Shown here in pieces: positions 46,391 to 56,453 of a stretch of 64,000 nucleotides of DNA. The position numbers were made by a program, and so were the translations under genes. The DNA comes from Plantago ovata (taxonomy: Eukaryota; Streptophyta; Magnoliopsida; Lamiales; Plantaginaceae), in assembly GCA_028274465.1 (NCBI GenBank), contig CM051456.1, positions 45,940,870 to 46,004,869 of the forward strand. Reading direction: 5' to 3'. The notes under the pieces were generated by a model. It ran no database searches, was not told where the DNA came from, and saw nothing but the letters and a program-made list of their open reading frames with translations. How positions within the stretch are numbered: position 1 is the stretch's first letter; every line of letters begins with the position of its first letter.

Positions 46391-46879
46391 TGGAAAGTGA
46401 CGTTGCGGATTTTATTCTGTGTCCGTTGCGAGATCACGTGGTCGCGATGCCAGGGGTTACTCATTTCTGAACCCAACATTTTAAGACGGAGGTGTTAAAG
46501 GCTTCTCACAAAGCTTGTATTGCTGGGGACTTCTCTTTATTCTCAGCTTTGGACCTTGCTCTACATCAAGCGGGCATTTGGTTGTGTGGTGATCTGCTTT
46601 GTACTCACACGTTCTCAAAGAACTGTAGGCATGTTGATGGCACAGTGGTTCACGCGCCCGCCTTGGAGGATGTTACTATCCTTGGTATACCCCTACTTGT
46701 TATTGCGAACCATCCGGGGTCTGGGGCCAGTTCTGGTGTGGGTTCTGATTTGAGTTCTTCTGGGTCATCTCGGGACCTTGATCGCTTATTTTCGAAGCAA
46801 ACATGTACGGTCAAGTGCATTCCTCCTAGGTTGAGGATTGGTTTTGCCAGAATCTTTTTTAGTGCACTTGACAAGGTAC
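46391..46879 (+). pseudogene. LINE copy 3 N-terminal region
   Basis: It begins MESDVADFILCPLRDHVVAM, has an early in-frame stop, and continues KASHKACIAGDFSLFSALDL, WLCGDLLCTHTFSKNCRH (possible zinc-finger cysteines and histidine) and TVKCIPPRLRIGFARIFFSA up to Gypsy D. N-terminal zinc fingers are usual in LINEs with a restriction-like endonuclease, but the match here is loose. Confidence 0.55.
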
Positions 46880-48141
46880 TGATGAATGTGTATTTTACAC
46901 TTTCATTCGAGTCTTTTTCACCTATTTTAGCTATCCTCTATGTTAATTTAGCTATATTTTAGTACATTTTATTAGAATAGTGTCACGTTTCCATTTAGAT
47001 TTTATTTTATAGGTTTTGGTTGAAATTCGGAGATTACCGGGCAATTATATTGAAGTCTACAAGGAATTGGTGTTCCAGAAGCCTATTTGGAGTATCTGAA
47101 GGTTTCCGGATAGGATTTGGAGTCTAGGGGCCGAATCAGGAGGTTAGAAGGCTACTAGAAGTCATAAACCGAGTCCGAAAAGGTGAAGAAATCCAAATCC
47201 GCGTCGAAAAACGCGGAAATTCCACGAAATATTGGGGGGCGAACCGCCAGAGTCATGGGGCGAACCGCCCCGTGATAATTTCGGGCCTATATATAGTGCT
47301 CAGTTTTCTCTCGGAAAATCATATCTTTCCAAGCCTACTTTCTCACCTCTCTCTATAGTTTTAAGTAGGAACTTCCCGGGGCCTGTCCTGGGAGTTCCAT
47401 AGCTTAGGGGATACTTTTTCATAGCAGATTGGAGCGCGTAGTTTCGCAATCATCCGGAGATTGACAACCTTCGGTAACTTTGTATCTTACAGTTTTTATC
47501 TACTTATTTTATTCTTCTTTCAATATGTTTTCTTCTATGATTGCTATTGATTGCATGCCTATTATGAGTAGCTAAATTTATCGTTGGTGATAGTATGTGA
47601 ATTCTTAGCGAGGGAAGATAATCATGCTAATGGCTATATCGCGCATTATACTCCGTGTCATTGCTTTATTTCGTTGATCAGTTGTAACCAAAATTCTCGT
47701 ATGTTGTATTGATCATTATGCACACTTGGACACTTGTCGACCAATCAAACCAATTATCTTCGTAGTGTTGAATAATTACGGAACACATTAGGACGTTAGT
47801 TGTTGACAAGTCAGACCATATTATCTTCGTAGTGCTTAATACTTGCAACAGGACACTAGATTGATTCAAAGATCTCTATGAAAGACCGAGGAATTTATGC
47901 ATGATTATCGACCCATTATGTTAAGAAGGACCATACTATCACCAATCTCCATTATCTGCTTGAAACCCCCTATTGCTTTCTATCTGCTGTTTTATATTCT
48001 TAATTAGATTTGAAAAAGCTAGTATAGTCCTGAGAGAACGACACTCGAGTCATTCTACTACTACACTACGGTTTTCGTTGTAGTTGTGGATTGCCTTCGG
48101 CTAATTACAAATTTATTTGACTGAATCTGACACGTTCATCA
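46880..48141 (+). repeat. 5' LTR of Gypsy D (1262 bp)
   Basis: TGATGAATGTGTATTTTACA ... GACACGTTCATCA. Two palindromes (about 47234-47270) stand just before CCTATATATAGTGC (47286-47299), the likely TATA box. Transcription probably starts shortly after it. Confidence 0.92.
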
Positions 48142-48144
48142 AAT

Positions 48145-48162
48145 TGGCGCCGTTGCCGGGGA
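48145..48162 (+). other. Primer-binding site of Gypsy D
   Basis: TGGCGCCGTTGCCGGGGA, three bases after the LTR. This is the site typical of Athila/Tat-type Gypsy elements. Confidence 0.92.
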
Positions 48163-48286
48163 CTATACTCCTTTTTTCTGTTTAATTTGTTTATATTTAC
48201 AGCTTTAGATTCCTAATTCTTTTAGTTTTAGTTTTCCGTTTTTAATCTCTCTCTAATCACTTTTCCTAGTCTGTCACAGATAGTGT

Positions 48287-50419
48287 ATGCCGCATACACG
48301 TTCTGCAGGAACACCGCTTGCTAATTCAATTGCTGAGATCGATAGAGTCAACCACCAGAGAAGGCGACTACTTGAAAGGCGCGCATTAGAGGAAATAGAG
48401 GAAACCGATTTCTCTGAATCTCTAATTAGTCTATTCAAAGAAATCGACGGAATGGCAGAAGCTAGACCACTGAAGGCATGGGTACAGCCCACCAAGGATC
48501 GTATGAGGGGACCGGCGATAGTTCTTTCGTCTGCAACCCGAGATCTGGAGATCAAGAACCACGCATTCCAACAACTTCCGAGGTTCTATGGCTTATCAAG
48601 GGAAGATGTGATGGGGTACTTGCACGATATCGATGATTTCGTCAACCAACTCCCACGACCCGGAGCTGACATAACAACGGATGAGTTGAGAATGAAGGTT
48701 TTTGCTATGGGACTTGGCGACAGAGCCAAGTCATGGCTGAGCTCTCTTCCAGCAGGCTCGCTGGACACTTGGGAAAAGGTTTTTTCAGCTTTCATGGAGA
48801 AGTACTTCCCACACACTCTGACCACCGCGCTTAAGGCGCAAATCACTGGATTCAAACAAAATTATGATGAGACCATCTACACCGCGTTCGAGAGGTTCCA
48901 AGATCTCACGAACAAGTGCCCTCACCATGGTTTTGAACTTTCCGACCTAGTCCAACACTTCTACAATGGACTAACCTTCGAGAACCAACAAGTGGTGGAT
49001 TTCCAATGCCGAGACAATATTTGGGAGGAAACCACAGAAGCCGTCTGGGCAGTTTTCGAAAGGCTTGCTAAGGGTTCGCAGTTCAAGGACCCAAGAGCAA
49101 TGGTTAGGAGACGTGGACCTGAAGCTCCACCGACTCAAGAAGCCCCTATGTACAGGGGGAATAGGGATCAATTCGAGTGCTTTACCAACGAATTGAAGCA
49201 AGTCCTCAAGAGCGCCACCGGAACAACTGTTTCGAACGAAGTATGCCGAATATGCAAGAACTATGGGCATGGAGCTCATATGTGTAGATCGGAGCTGGCA
49301 TACGATGATGGCAACTGGGCTCGAGGAGGAGAAGAAGAAGCCTTTGCTACGGAGTTTGGTACTCAAGAAGTTAGCTACGGAGAAGACGGTAGGAATCCTC
49401 GAGGTGGATTTTGGAGAAGAGGATACCATAACAATCAAGGATATGCACCGACTAACCAAACTTATGGACCTAACCAAGACCGTAGTAGGCTAAACTATGG
49501 TAATGATCACTGCGAAAACCCCACTCCAAAAGAGCCACCAAAGTCGAAGTCGGCTCAACTGATGGAGAACTTGCAAAAAATGGTCGATCATACACAAAGT
49601 TTTCTCAAACGGTATGAAGAAGATTCTGAGAAGACTAGGGCAAGGCTCGATAAGTTGGAAGAGAGCACTAGGCTTGCCCATCAAAAGATGCAAGAGTTGA
49701 TCGACCGAAAATTGCCTAGCAGCACTGTGAAGTCGAATGCCATTACATTAGCTAGTGATGTACCTGACGAAATCACCATCAGGAACGTTGTTAGGTGTGA
49801 GTGCTGCATGAAGGAAGAACTTCTACTGGCTGAGGAAGAAGAGAAGGACCTTGGTTCCGACACAAGTGATGAGGAGCAAGAGGATCCCGAACCACTACCT
49901 AAAAGTTTCGATGTTAAGGTAGGGATTGGCGAGCTTGAAGATGTCCGTGCCACACTAGATACGGGATCCTACTCAAACATAATTCCTTTGAATGTGTTTG
50001 AAAAGAGCAACGTCGGAAAACTATCTGAGCAAAGGGCTATTGTGCAACTGGCGGATGGATCATTTATGAGACCGGAGGTCGTTGTGAAAAATGTTTTGGT
50101 CAAGATTGGTGAAGCATCTATATACACCAATTTTGTAGTTATGCCGGCGTCTGCACCTGGAACGGGGGATGTCATACTCTTAGGGCAAACATTCTTGACT
50201 AAACTACGCTCAATAATCGATATCTACCAAAGAACTTGCACCATCGAAGTGAATGGCAAGCAACACGTGTTGCAAGCCATACCTGATCCACCTGAGCCGC
50301 CTGATATTATTACTCACTATTGTGGTCTTGCAGCCTATATTCTTTCTTATTCACAGGTTCGTGGCATGGAAAGGAGATCAATGAAGGGGAAGCCTAGTAC
50401 TCGCAAAAAGAAGAGATAG
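48287..50419 (+). CDS. Gag-protease polyprotein of Gypsy D (710 aa)
   Basis: Gag builds the virus-like particle and the aspartic protease processes it. ATG at 48287 opens MPHTRSAGTPLANSIAEIDR, and the same start is used in A and B. Domains by rough residue: N-terminal region 1-60; retrotransposon gag core about 95-260 (AFQQLPRFYGLSREDVMGYL, YFPHTLTTALKAQITGFK, QVVDFQCRDNIW); CCHC zinc knuckle CRICKNYGHGAHMC near 319-332; charged helical region (about 420-480, FLKRYEEDSEKTRARLDKLE); protease about 540-640 with active site DTGS in RATLDTGSYSNI and VILLGQTFLTKL. It ends in a basic tail (KGKPSTRKKKR). In autonomous Athila relatives RT would follow; here the frame stops and non-coding DNA follows. 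The frame is intact. Confidence 0.88.
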   Translation: MPHTRSAGTPLANSIAEIDRVNHQRRRLLERRALEEIEETDFSESLISLFKEIDGMAEARPLKAWVQPTKDRMRGPAIVLSSATRDLEIKNHAFQQLPRFYGLSREDVMGYLHDIDDFVNQLPRPGADITTDELRMKVFAMGLGDRAKSWLSSLPAGSLDTWEKVFSAFMEKYFPHTLTTALKAQITGFKQNYDETIYTAFERFQDLTNKCPHHGFELSDLVQHFYNGLTFENQQVVDFQCRDNIWEETTEAVWAVFERLAKGSQFKDPRAMVRRRGPEAPPTQEAPMYRGNRDQFECFTNELKQVLKSATGTTVSNEVCRICKNYGHGAHMCRSELAYDDGNWARGGEEEAFATEFGTQEVSYGEDGRNPRGGFWRRGYHNNQGYAPTNQTYGPNQDRSRLNYGNDHCENPTPKEPPKSKSAQLMENLQKMVDHTQSFLKRYEEDSEKTRARLDKLEESTRLAHQKMQELIDRKLPSSTVKSNAITLASDVPDEITIRNVVRCECCMKEELLLAEEEEKDLGSDTSDEEQEDPEPLPKSFDVKVGIGELEDVRATLDTGSYSNIIPLNVFEKSNVGKLSEQRAIVQLADGSFMRPEVVVKNVLVKIGEASIYTNFVVMPASAPGTGDVILLGQTFLTKLRSIIDIYQRTCTIEVNGKQHVLQAIPDPPEPPDIITHYCGLAAYILSYSQVRGMERRSMKGKPSTRKKKR

Positions 50420-51458
50420 GCGCAGACAGGAGTCGAGTCAAAGACTTTAAACAATGACGCTATCCGGGAGGCAACCCGGAATTTTTATCGCTTTCTTTAC
50501 TGTTTTTCTGCATGCATTCATTCTTGAACTATTTGCTTCTCGTTTGCGAATTTGTTCATGTTTGTGTCGTATATGCTTATGTTTGAGTGAGATTTTTCGA
50601 GTGGTTTTTTAAAAAAATTGGTTTCGGGATTTAAACCGCATTTTCTAACATCGGGACCCGTCTCCCCGCATTGGGGAGCACGGGGCGAACCGCCCCACTT
50701 GGGGGGCGAACCGCCCCACAGTCCCAGATCTTAAAAAACACGGATTTCAACCCCAAAATCCTATTTTCTTCATTCTTCTTCATCCATACTCCCAAAAAAC
50801 CCGAAAAGTGCGATTTTGCTTCTAAATCTTCATAACTTCTTCATTTCTTGACCAAATTAAGTGTTCTTTAGCTTAATTCAAAGCCTATTACATGATCTAT
50901 CATCCTATCCGATCAGATTTCATCCTAATTCGTTAGATTTGCAGATCTGAGGTATCATCCTTAAAACCCTAATTTTCGAATTTGGGGTTTTTAATTTGAG
51001 CTTCAATTATGCTTATTTGATGCATGGGTATGTTGTTGTATGATTAGACATGTTATTTACTATCAATTGCATGCTCAATTTTGCTTGGATTGTTGATTTG
51101 GGTATTTTGCTGCTAGATGATATATCTTGTTCTGCAATTTGTCTTTATCTTTGGTTTCTTGCATATGAATGTGTTTATTGGTGTAATGTTGGTGGATTTG
51201 ACGATAGAATGCTTATTAGTTGAGAATGAGGATTTATGCTGGTAGAATTTTTGCGCTGCTATGGTATGAATTGAGCCTTGTTATCAAGGATATTGGAAGT
51301 CTAGTGAATGCATGATGTGATGTATTGCATGTAGTAGTTACATTGGTATGTTGCATGATGAAGAAACTAGGCTAGACATTACGGTTTGGGGAGCTTGATT
51401 GTTGATTTTATCACTCGTATTTTTCGCTTTTACACTACTATATATTTGAGTCTGTTTT

Positions 51459-51878
51459 GTGTCATACGAGGTGCTAATCGCTATTTGTAGGTACCATACC
51501 AAAGGAAGGAAGCATTCCCGTATGATTGCTGTGAAGAACCATGTCAAGGAAGGTAATCTCGCTAGATGTGCGTTCGAGCCAAGGGGTTTTGCAACAATGT
51601 CGTGGATTATCCAAGAGGAGGAGCTAGAGTACACCTGGAGTAAGGACTCCTATGCCTATTCATGCACCACCGAAGGGACAGAAACCGTTATTACATCATC
51701 ACTCCATCACAAGGACTGTAAAGTTCGTGTGAACTGGAAGGCACCGGGACATTCTCGCAACGACGGATTTGATCTTGAGTTCGCAGTTGCTAGAAGATTC
51801 CGAAGCGCTAGCTTGGTTCCAAAACATAATGACATGGGTACACAGTCCCTCGTTGGGGCGCCCTTTGCCTGCCTCTAA
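51459..51878 (+). other. Conserved block with a 139-codon open frame in Gypsy D
   Basis: The open frame includes RKHSRMIAVKNHVKEGNLAR, EEELEYTWSKDSYAYSCTTE and CKVRVNWKAPGHS. The matching DNA is present in A (minus strand, about 25180-25620), and its last part in B (from 35392). In another frame, the segment near 51790-51900 reads SEALAWFQN and GRPLPASKVSI, which is also seen in B. I cannot tell which frame, if any, was ever translated. No family recognised; it could be captured host sequence. Confidence 0.3.
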
Positions 51879-52056
51879 AGTGAGCATCATATAGACATTG
51901 GTCGGAGCAACAGTGGAGAATGTCGTCGAAATTGGAGAAAAAGGTAGAAGACTTCTGAGTATCCGAGCAGCTTACTGTAACCTTCTCGTGGTGTAAAACG
52001 TTGGAGGGGGAGATCCTGATATCACTACCCTTTCCCCTTCAACAGTTCACATCCTA

Positions 52057-52266
52057 TTGAAGGGCTACAGGATGGAGAATTCCATAACAGCGGCGGCTAA
52101 TCTTGAGAATTCCACCTGCCACTGCAACTCTACTGGCGATGATAATGGTGACAGTAGTGACAATGAAGGCAATACGGGCAATGATGACTCTGATAGAGGA
52201 GTTGCTCCTGACCGGCCTAAAAATGGAACTACCACACCCACCAGAAGACCTGATGTCACACTATGA
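52057..52266 (+). other. Acidic segment conserved in A, B and D
   Basis: The frame reads MENSITAAANLENSTCHCNS, then GDDNGDSSDNEGNTGNDDSD. B has NTAAANLENSTCHCNSTGDD at 35696-35755, and A has a diverged match on the minus strand near 24900-25010. It may be the tail of a once-coding region or only conserved DNA. Confidence 0.3.
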
Positions 52267-53065
52267 AGCTCACAGAGGAGCCCAATAAATCACAAGCAGC
52301 ATACTCAGCCGACCGAGGCCAAACCATGGGGTAACATCTAGTATCACATCTTATTTCCTCATTTTCTTACTGCTAGGGACTAGCGTTAATTTCATGAGGG
52401 GGGATGGGATTTAAGTGATCTGATGTTGTTAGTTTGGAGCTTGGCATTGGTAGGATGAGTATAGTACCTCGCATGATTTATCATTTGCATTTGCACGTTT
52501 ACTGCTTTCCTAGGATAGTTTTGCATGTTTTATATGGAGTTTATTGCCGAATTTTTTGAACTTTTTTATTGGGTAGATCAACTAGCTATGCCATTAATCG
52601 TATGCTTCATCTCTATGAATTTGTTTGAGGTTTTTCTCGCTTGGCTTGTTTCATTTATGTATTGCACTTAGTTAAGCATGGTAGTCTCGACATCACTTAG
52701 TGGTGTTTTCTCTACTGCGGTTCACGAAGGCCTTTATAATAGGATGATGCATGTTAGGGTCTTATGGTTGTTTCCCGAGTAATTATGTACCTAAGAGGCA
52801 ACAAGTCTTCACCATGCTTTGAGATTGCTAAATGCCTAGGAAGGAGGTAGTGTGAGGTTGTGTGATCCTTTGTTTATAACCTATTCTTCCGAATAGGTTT
52901 GGGGAGGGGGTTACACCATCATAGACTTGTTTCCGTCTTTCATTCTTCGTATCGTGAGTTTATTTTTCCTTTTTCGTAAATTTTGTGCTCCAACCTATTC
53001 TTTCGAATAGGTTTGGGGAAGTCGTGTGAGTCATTTTGTTTCTCTTTTTGTTATGCTACTGCTGG

Positions 53066-53205
53066 CTAAAAAAAAAAGAAAGAAAAATTCCAGAGAAAAA
53101 AAGAAGAGAAAAAGAAAAAAAAAAAAGAAAAAAAGAATCTGGAAAGAAAAAAAGAAAAAAAAGAAGACCCCAAAAAAGCAAAGAAGGGTCCAAAAAAATA
53201 AAGTC
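53066..53205 (+). repeat. A/G-rich low-complexity block
   Basis: Nearly pure purine over about 140 bp (runs of A with scattered G), also at 36713-36860 in B and inverted at 23858-23995 in A. The lysine-rich frames it gives are an artefact of composition. Confidence 0.8.
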
Positions 53206-53809
53206 AAATAGCAGTTTAGCAAAGTTTGAGTCTTTTCCATTTTTCGTATTGTTCGTAATTGTGTTTTTTTATTTTTTATCTTTTTTGTCTTAAGTGTCAT
53301 CTGTTCTAGACCACCCTCGTCCTGCCATTCAGGAAGTGGTGAATAGCTTAAGACTTTACTTGAGAGATGGGTAGAATAGGGGAGAGTTGTCTTTTATAGG
53401 GAACCCTCCTTCGTTTGATGAGAGCCAGTACTGGTTCGACCTCTTTTGAGGAAAAGTCTTAACATGGTGGAACAGCAGTAAGTCCTCAGTTTCATAGGCA
53501 CGGGGCAACCATTCGTATCTTAGCATGCATCATTACGTCGTCACTGACTAGGTCCAGGTAGAGAATGTTACGAGAGACTATCTTGTCTTGACATAAGTGC
53601 TTATGTGGATGTGTATAAGTCAATCGAGGTATTCTTCAACCTATATTCATGCTTTGATTTATATGGTTTTTGTTCATATGCTATTTGGTAGATTCAGTAA
53701 TTTAGTTCATTTTATTTGGCATAAAACTCCATTTTGAGTCTTGCATGTTTTTTGTATTAGAGTCTAGCTTAGTTGCTTGAGGACAAGCAAAGGTTCGGTT
53801 TGGGGAGTT

Positions 53810-55012
53810 TGATGAATGTGTATTTTACACTTTCATTCGAGTCTTTTTCACCGATTTTAGCTATCCTCTATGTTAATTTAGCTATATTTTAGTACATTTT
53901 ATTAGAATAGTGTCACGTTTCCCTTTAGATTTGATTTTACAGGTTTTGGTTGAAATTCGGAGATTACCGGGCAATTATATTGAAGTCTACAAGGAATTGG
54001 TGTTCCAGAAGCCTATTTGGAGTATCTGAAGGTTTCCGGATAGGATTTGGAGTCTAGGGGCCGAATCTGGAGGTTAGAAGGCTACTAGAAGTCATAAACC
54101 GAGTCCGAAAAGGCGAAGAAATCCAAATCCGCGAACCGCCCCGTGATAATTTCGGGCCTATATATAGTGCTCAGTTTTCTCTCCGAAAATCATATCTTTC
54201 GAAGCCTACTTTCTCACCTCTCTCTATAGTTTTAGGTAGGAACTTCCCGGGGCCTATCCTGGGAGTTCCATAGCTTAGGGGATACTTTTTCATAGCAGAT
54301 TGGAGCGCGTAGGATCGCAATCATCCGGAGATTGACAACCTTCGGTAACTTTGTATCTTACAGTTTTTATCTACTTATTTTATTCTTCTTTCAATATGTT
54401 TTCTTCTATGATTGCTATTGATTGCATGCCTATTATGAGTAGCTAAATTTATCGTTGGTGGTAGTATGTGAATTCTTAGCGAGGGAAGATAATCATGCTA
54501 ATGGCTATATCGCGCATTATACTCCATGTCATTGCTTTATTTCGTTGATCAGTTGTAACCAAAATTCTCGTATGTTGTATTGATCATTATGCACACTTGG
54601 ACACTTGTCGACCAATCAGACCAATTATCTTCGTAGTGTTGAATAATTACAGAACACATTAGGACGTTAGTTGTTGATAAGTCAGACCATATTATCTTCG
54701 TAGTGCTTAATACTTGCAACAGGACACTAGATTGATTCAAAGATCTCTATGCAAGACCGAGAAATTTATGCATGATTATCGACCCATTATGTTAAGAAGG
54801 ACCATACTATCACCAATCTCCATTATCTGCTTGAAACCCCCCATTGCTTTCTATCTGCTGTTTTATATTCTTAATTAGATTTGATAAAGCTAGTATAGTC
54901 CTGAGAGAACGACACTCGAGTCATTCTACTACTACACTAGGGTTTTCGTTGTAGTTGTGGATTGCCTTTGGCTAATTACAAATTTATTTGACTGAATCTG
55001 ACACGTTCATCA
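53810..55012 (+). repeat. 3' LTR of Gypsy D (1203 bp)
   Basis: Partner of 46880-48141, with a shorter palindrome region (one GCGAACCGCCCC half near 54131). It ends GACACGTTCATCA and is followed by GGTAC. Confidence 0.92.
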
Positions 55013-55017
55013 GGTAC

Positions 55018-56453
55018 TGGCTTGCCCGGGGGATTTGGCAGCGTGGGTGGAGCTTCTTATCTTGTTGTGTTGTACTCTGGCTGTTTTTTTGTTGTCTAGT
55101 AGGGCTCAGCACCGGTTCGGAGAGAGGGAGAGGTTTCAGTTTGCCGGCAATTCTAGTGCCATCGCTCGGTGGAGGGATCCGGGGGAGAGGCTAGGTCTGG
55201 TTAGAGACCGGTTAGCTGATTCTTCCTCTCCAAGACGGAGGGTTTCGAAGCCTAAGGACTCTGAGGAGGCTAACATTTCCCAGTGCAAGTGAAAGTTTGG
55301 TGACGGACATTGTTCTGCTGCTATTAAGGTCCTCACTTCCTCTGGTGTTGCCCTTGATTCTCCTAACACCCGGGCTGAGTTGGAGTCCAAGCATCCATTT
55401 GCTCTCCTCCAGTTGTGCCTTCTTCCACGACCGCGGTGGACGCGTTGTTGGTTCACAAAGATCTGGTGTTGAATCGTATCCGGAGATTCCACAAAGGTAC
55501 TTCCTGTGGTCGTGACGGACTCCGAGCCCAGCATTTTTTGGTTGTTTTGGGAGGTGCCGCTTCTACTGTTTCTGATGATTTGTTAGCTTCCGTCACCGGG
55601 GTCGTCAATCTTTTCCTTTCGGGTAGGTCACCTGGTCAGCTTGGGGAGTTTATAGCCAGTGCCCCTTTGACTCCGCTAGTTAGGCCAAAAGGGGGTATTC
55701 GGTCTATTGCCATTGGTATTGTGTGGAAGAGGCTCGTCTCTAAGGTTGCATCCTCTTCTGTTGGGAACTTGATGACCTCCTACTTACACGACTTTCAGTT
55801 TGGTGTTGGAGTGTCGGGTGGTTGTGAGGTTGTACTTCATTCTGCCTGCAGGTTTGTGGAAGCTAGAGGTGACGAGGTTGGGCTCTGTATGCTTTTGGTG
55901 GTTTTCAAGAATGCCTTTAACCTTTTTGACAGGAGCGCCATTCTTCAGGGGACTCGTTTGAGGTGGCCGACCATTTCTCCCTGGGTGGAGTTTTGTTACT
56001 CTAGACCTGCTCGGCTTTACTATGGTGATTCGGTTCTCTGGTCTTCTCAGGGGGTTCAGCAGGGGGATCATTTGACTCCTTTGTTATTTTCTCTGGTCCT
56101 GGATCCACTGGTTCATGCTATTCACCAGACGTGTGATCTCTCTCTTCAGGCGTGGTATCTTGATGATGACACTATTATTGGTGACACTCTTATGGTTGTC
56201 AAGGAGTTAGATATCATTCGTGCCGATGGGCCTGCTTGTGCGTTACATCTGAATGTGGATAAGACAGAGCTTTTCTGGCCGGTGGAGGACCCTCGTGGAA
56301 GGGTGGATGGACTTTTCCCTGCTTCTATCTCTCGTCCGTGCCGGGGAATCAAGCTTCTTGGGGGCTCTGTTTGTGGGGATCCTGGGTTTTGCAGTGACTT
56401 AGTTGCGCGCTGGGTTTCCAAAACCGTCTCTCTTTTGGAGGCTATCCGTAGGC
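55018..56453 (+). pseudogene. LINE copy 3 reverse transcriptase
   Basis: Frames at 55035-55292 (RDPGERLGLVRDRLADSSSP, SEEANISQCK) and 55415-56453. The second frame carries RRFHKGTSCGRDGLRAQHFL, FIASAPLTPLVRPKGGIRSI and DFQFGVGVSGGCEVVLHSA. RT motif A reads LLVVFKNAFNLFDRS, where the expected catalytic Asp of VDF is Val. Motif B is GVQQGDHLTPLLFSLVL, and motif C is YLDDDTIIGD with both Asp present. With motif A lacking its Asp and frameshifts upstream, this copy cannot be active. It ends at the LTR of Copia 5 just after LLEAIRRL. Confidence 0.8.

Larger units (their letters stand above)
50420..53809 (+). other. 3' non-coding region of Gypsy D
   Basis: It holds, in order: hairpin TCCGGGAGGCAACCCGGA (50463-50480), two palindromes (50681-50720), a leader-like stretch to about 51450, a conserved block with an open frame (51459-51878), an acidic segment (52057-52266), hairpin plus G-rich tracts (52878-52911 and 52991-53020), an A/G-rich block (53066-53205) and the polypurine tract GGTTTGGGGAGTT (53797-53809). 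Most of this is shared with A and B, so it is conserved in the family. Confidence 0.7.
46880..55012 (+). mobile_element. Athila-like Gypsy element D (gag-protease only), looks whole
   Basis: Plus-strand element of 8.1 kb with 5' LTR 46880-48141, PBS 48145-48162, one open gag-protease frame 48287-50419, a 3.4-kb non-coding 3' region, polypurine tract and 3' LTR 53810-55012. GGTAC is duplicated at 46875-46879 and 55013-55017. The LTRs are nearly identical apart from a length difference in the palindrome region, so the insertion is recent compared with A. RT, RNase H and integrase are absent, as in its relatives, so it looks whole as a non-autonomous element (TR-GAG-like). It sits inside LINE copy 3. 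Confidence 0.92.
45772..56453 (+). mobile_element. LINE copy 3, long copy split by Gypsy D and cut by Copia 5
   Basis: It starts right after the duplication with a non-coding 5' part (45772-46390), then an N-terminal coding region (46391-46879), Gypsy D (46880-55012), the duplicated GGTAC, and the rest through RT to 56453, where the LTR of Copia 5 begins. It is the only copy here with RT. Sequence overlapping copy 2 (GGLFPASISRP..LLEAIRRL) is closely similar, so copies 2 and 3 are one subfamily. It has at least one in-frame stop in the N-terminal part and frameshifts between 55013 and 55420. Confidence 0.8.

Noticed and set aside
51459-51878. Envelope-like gene in element D
   Set aside because: No signal peptide, membrane segment or similarity seen; only an open frame of unclear status.
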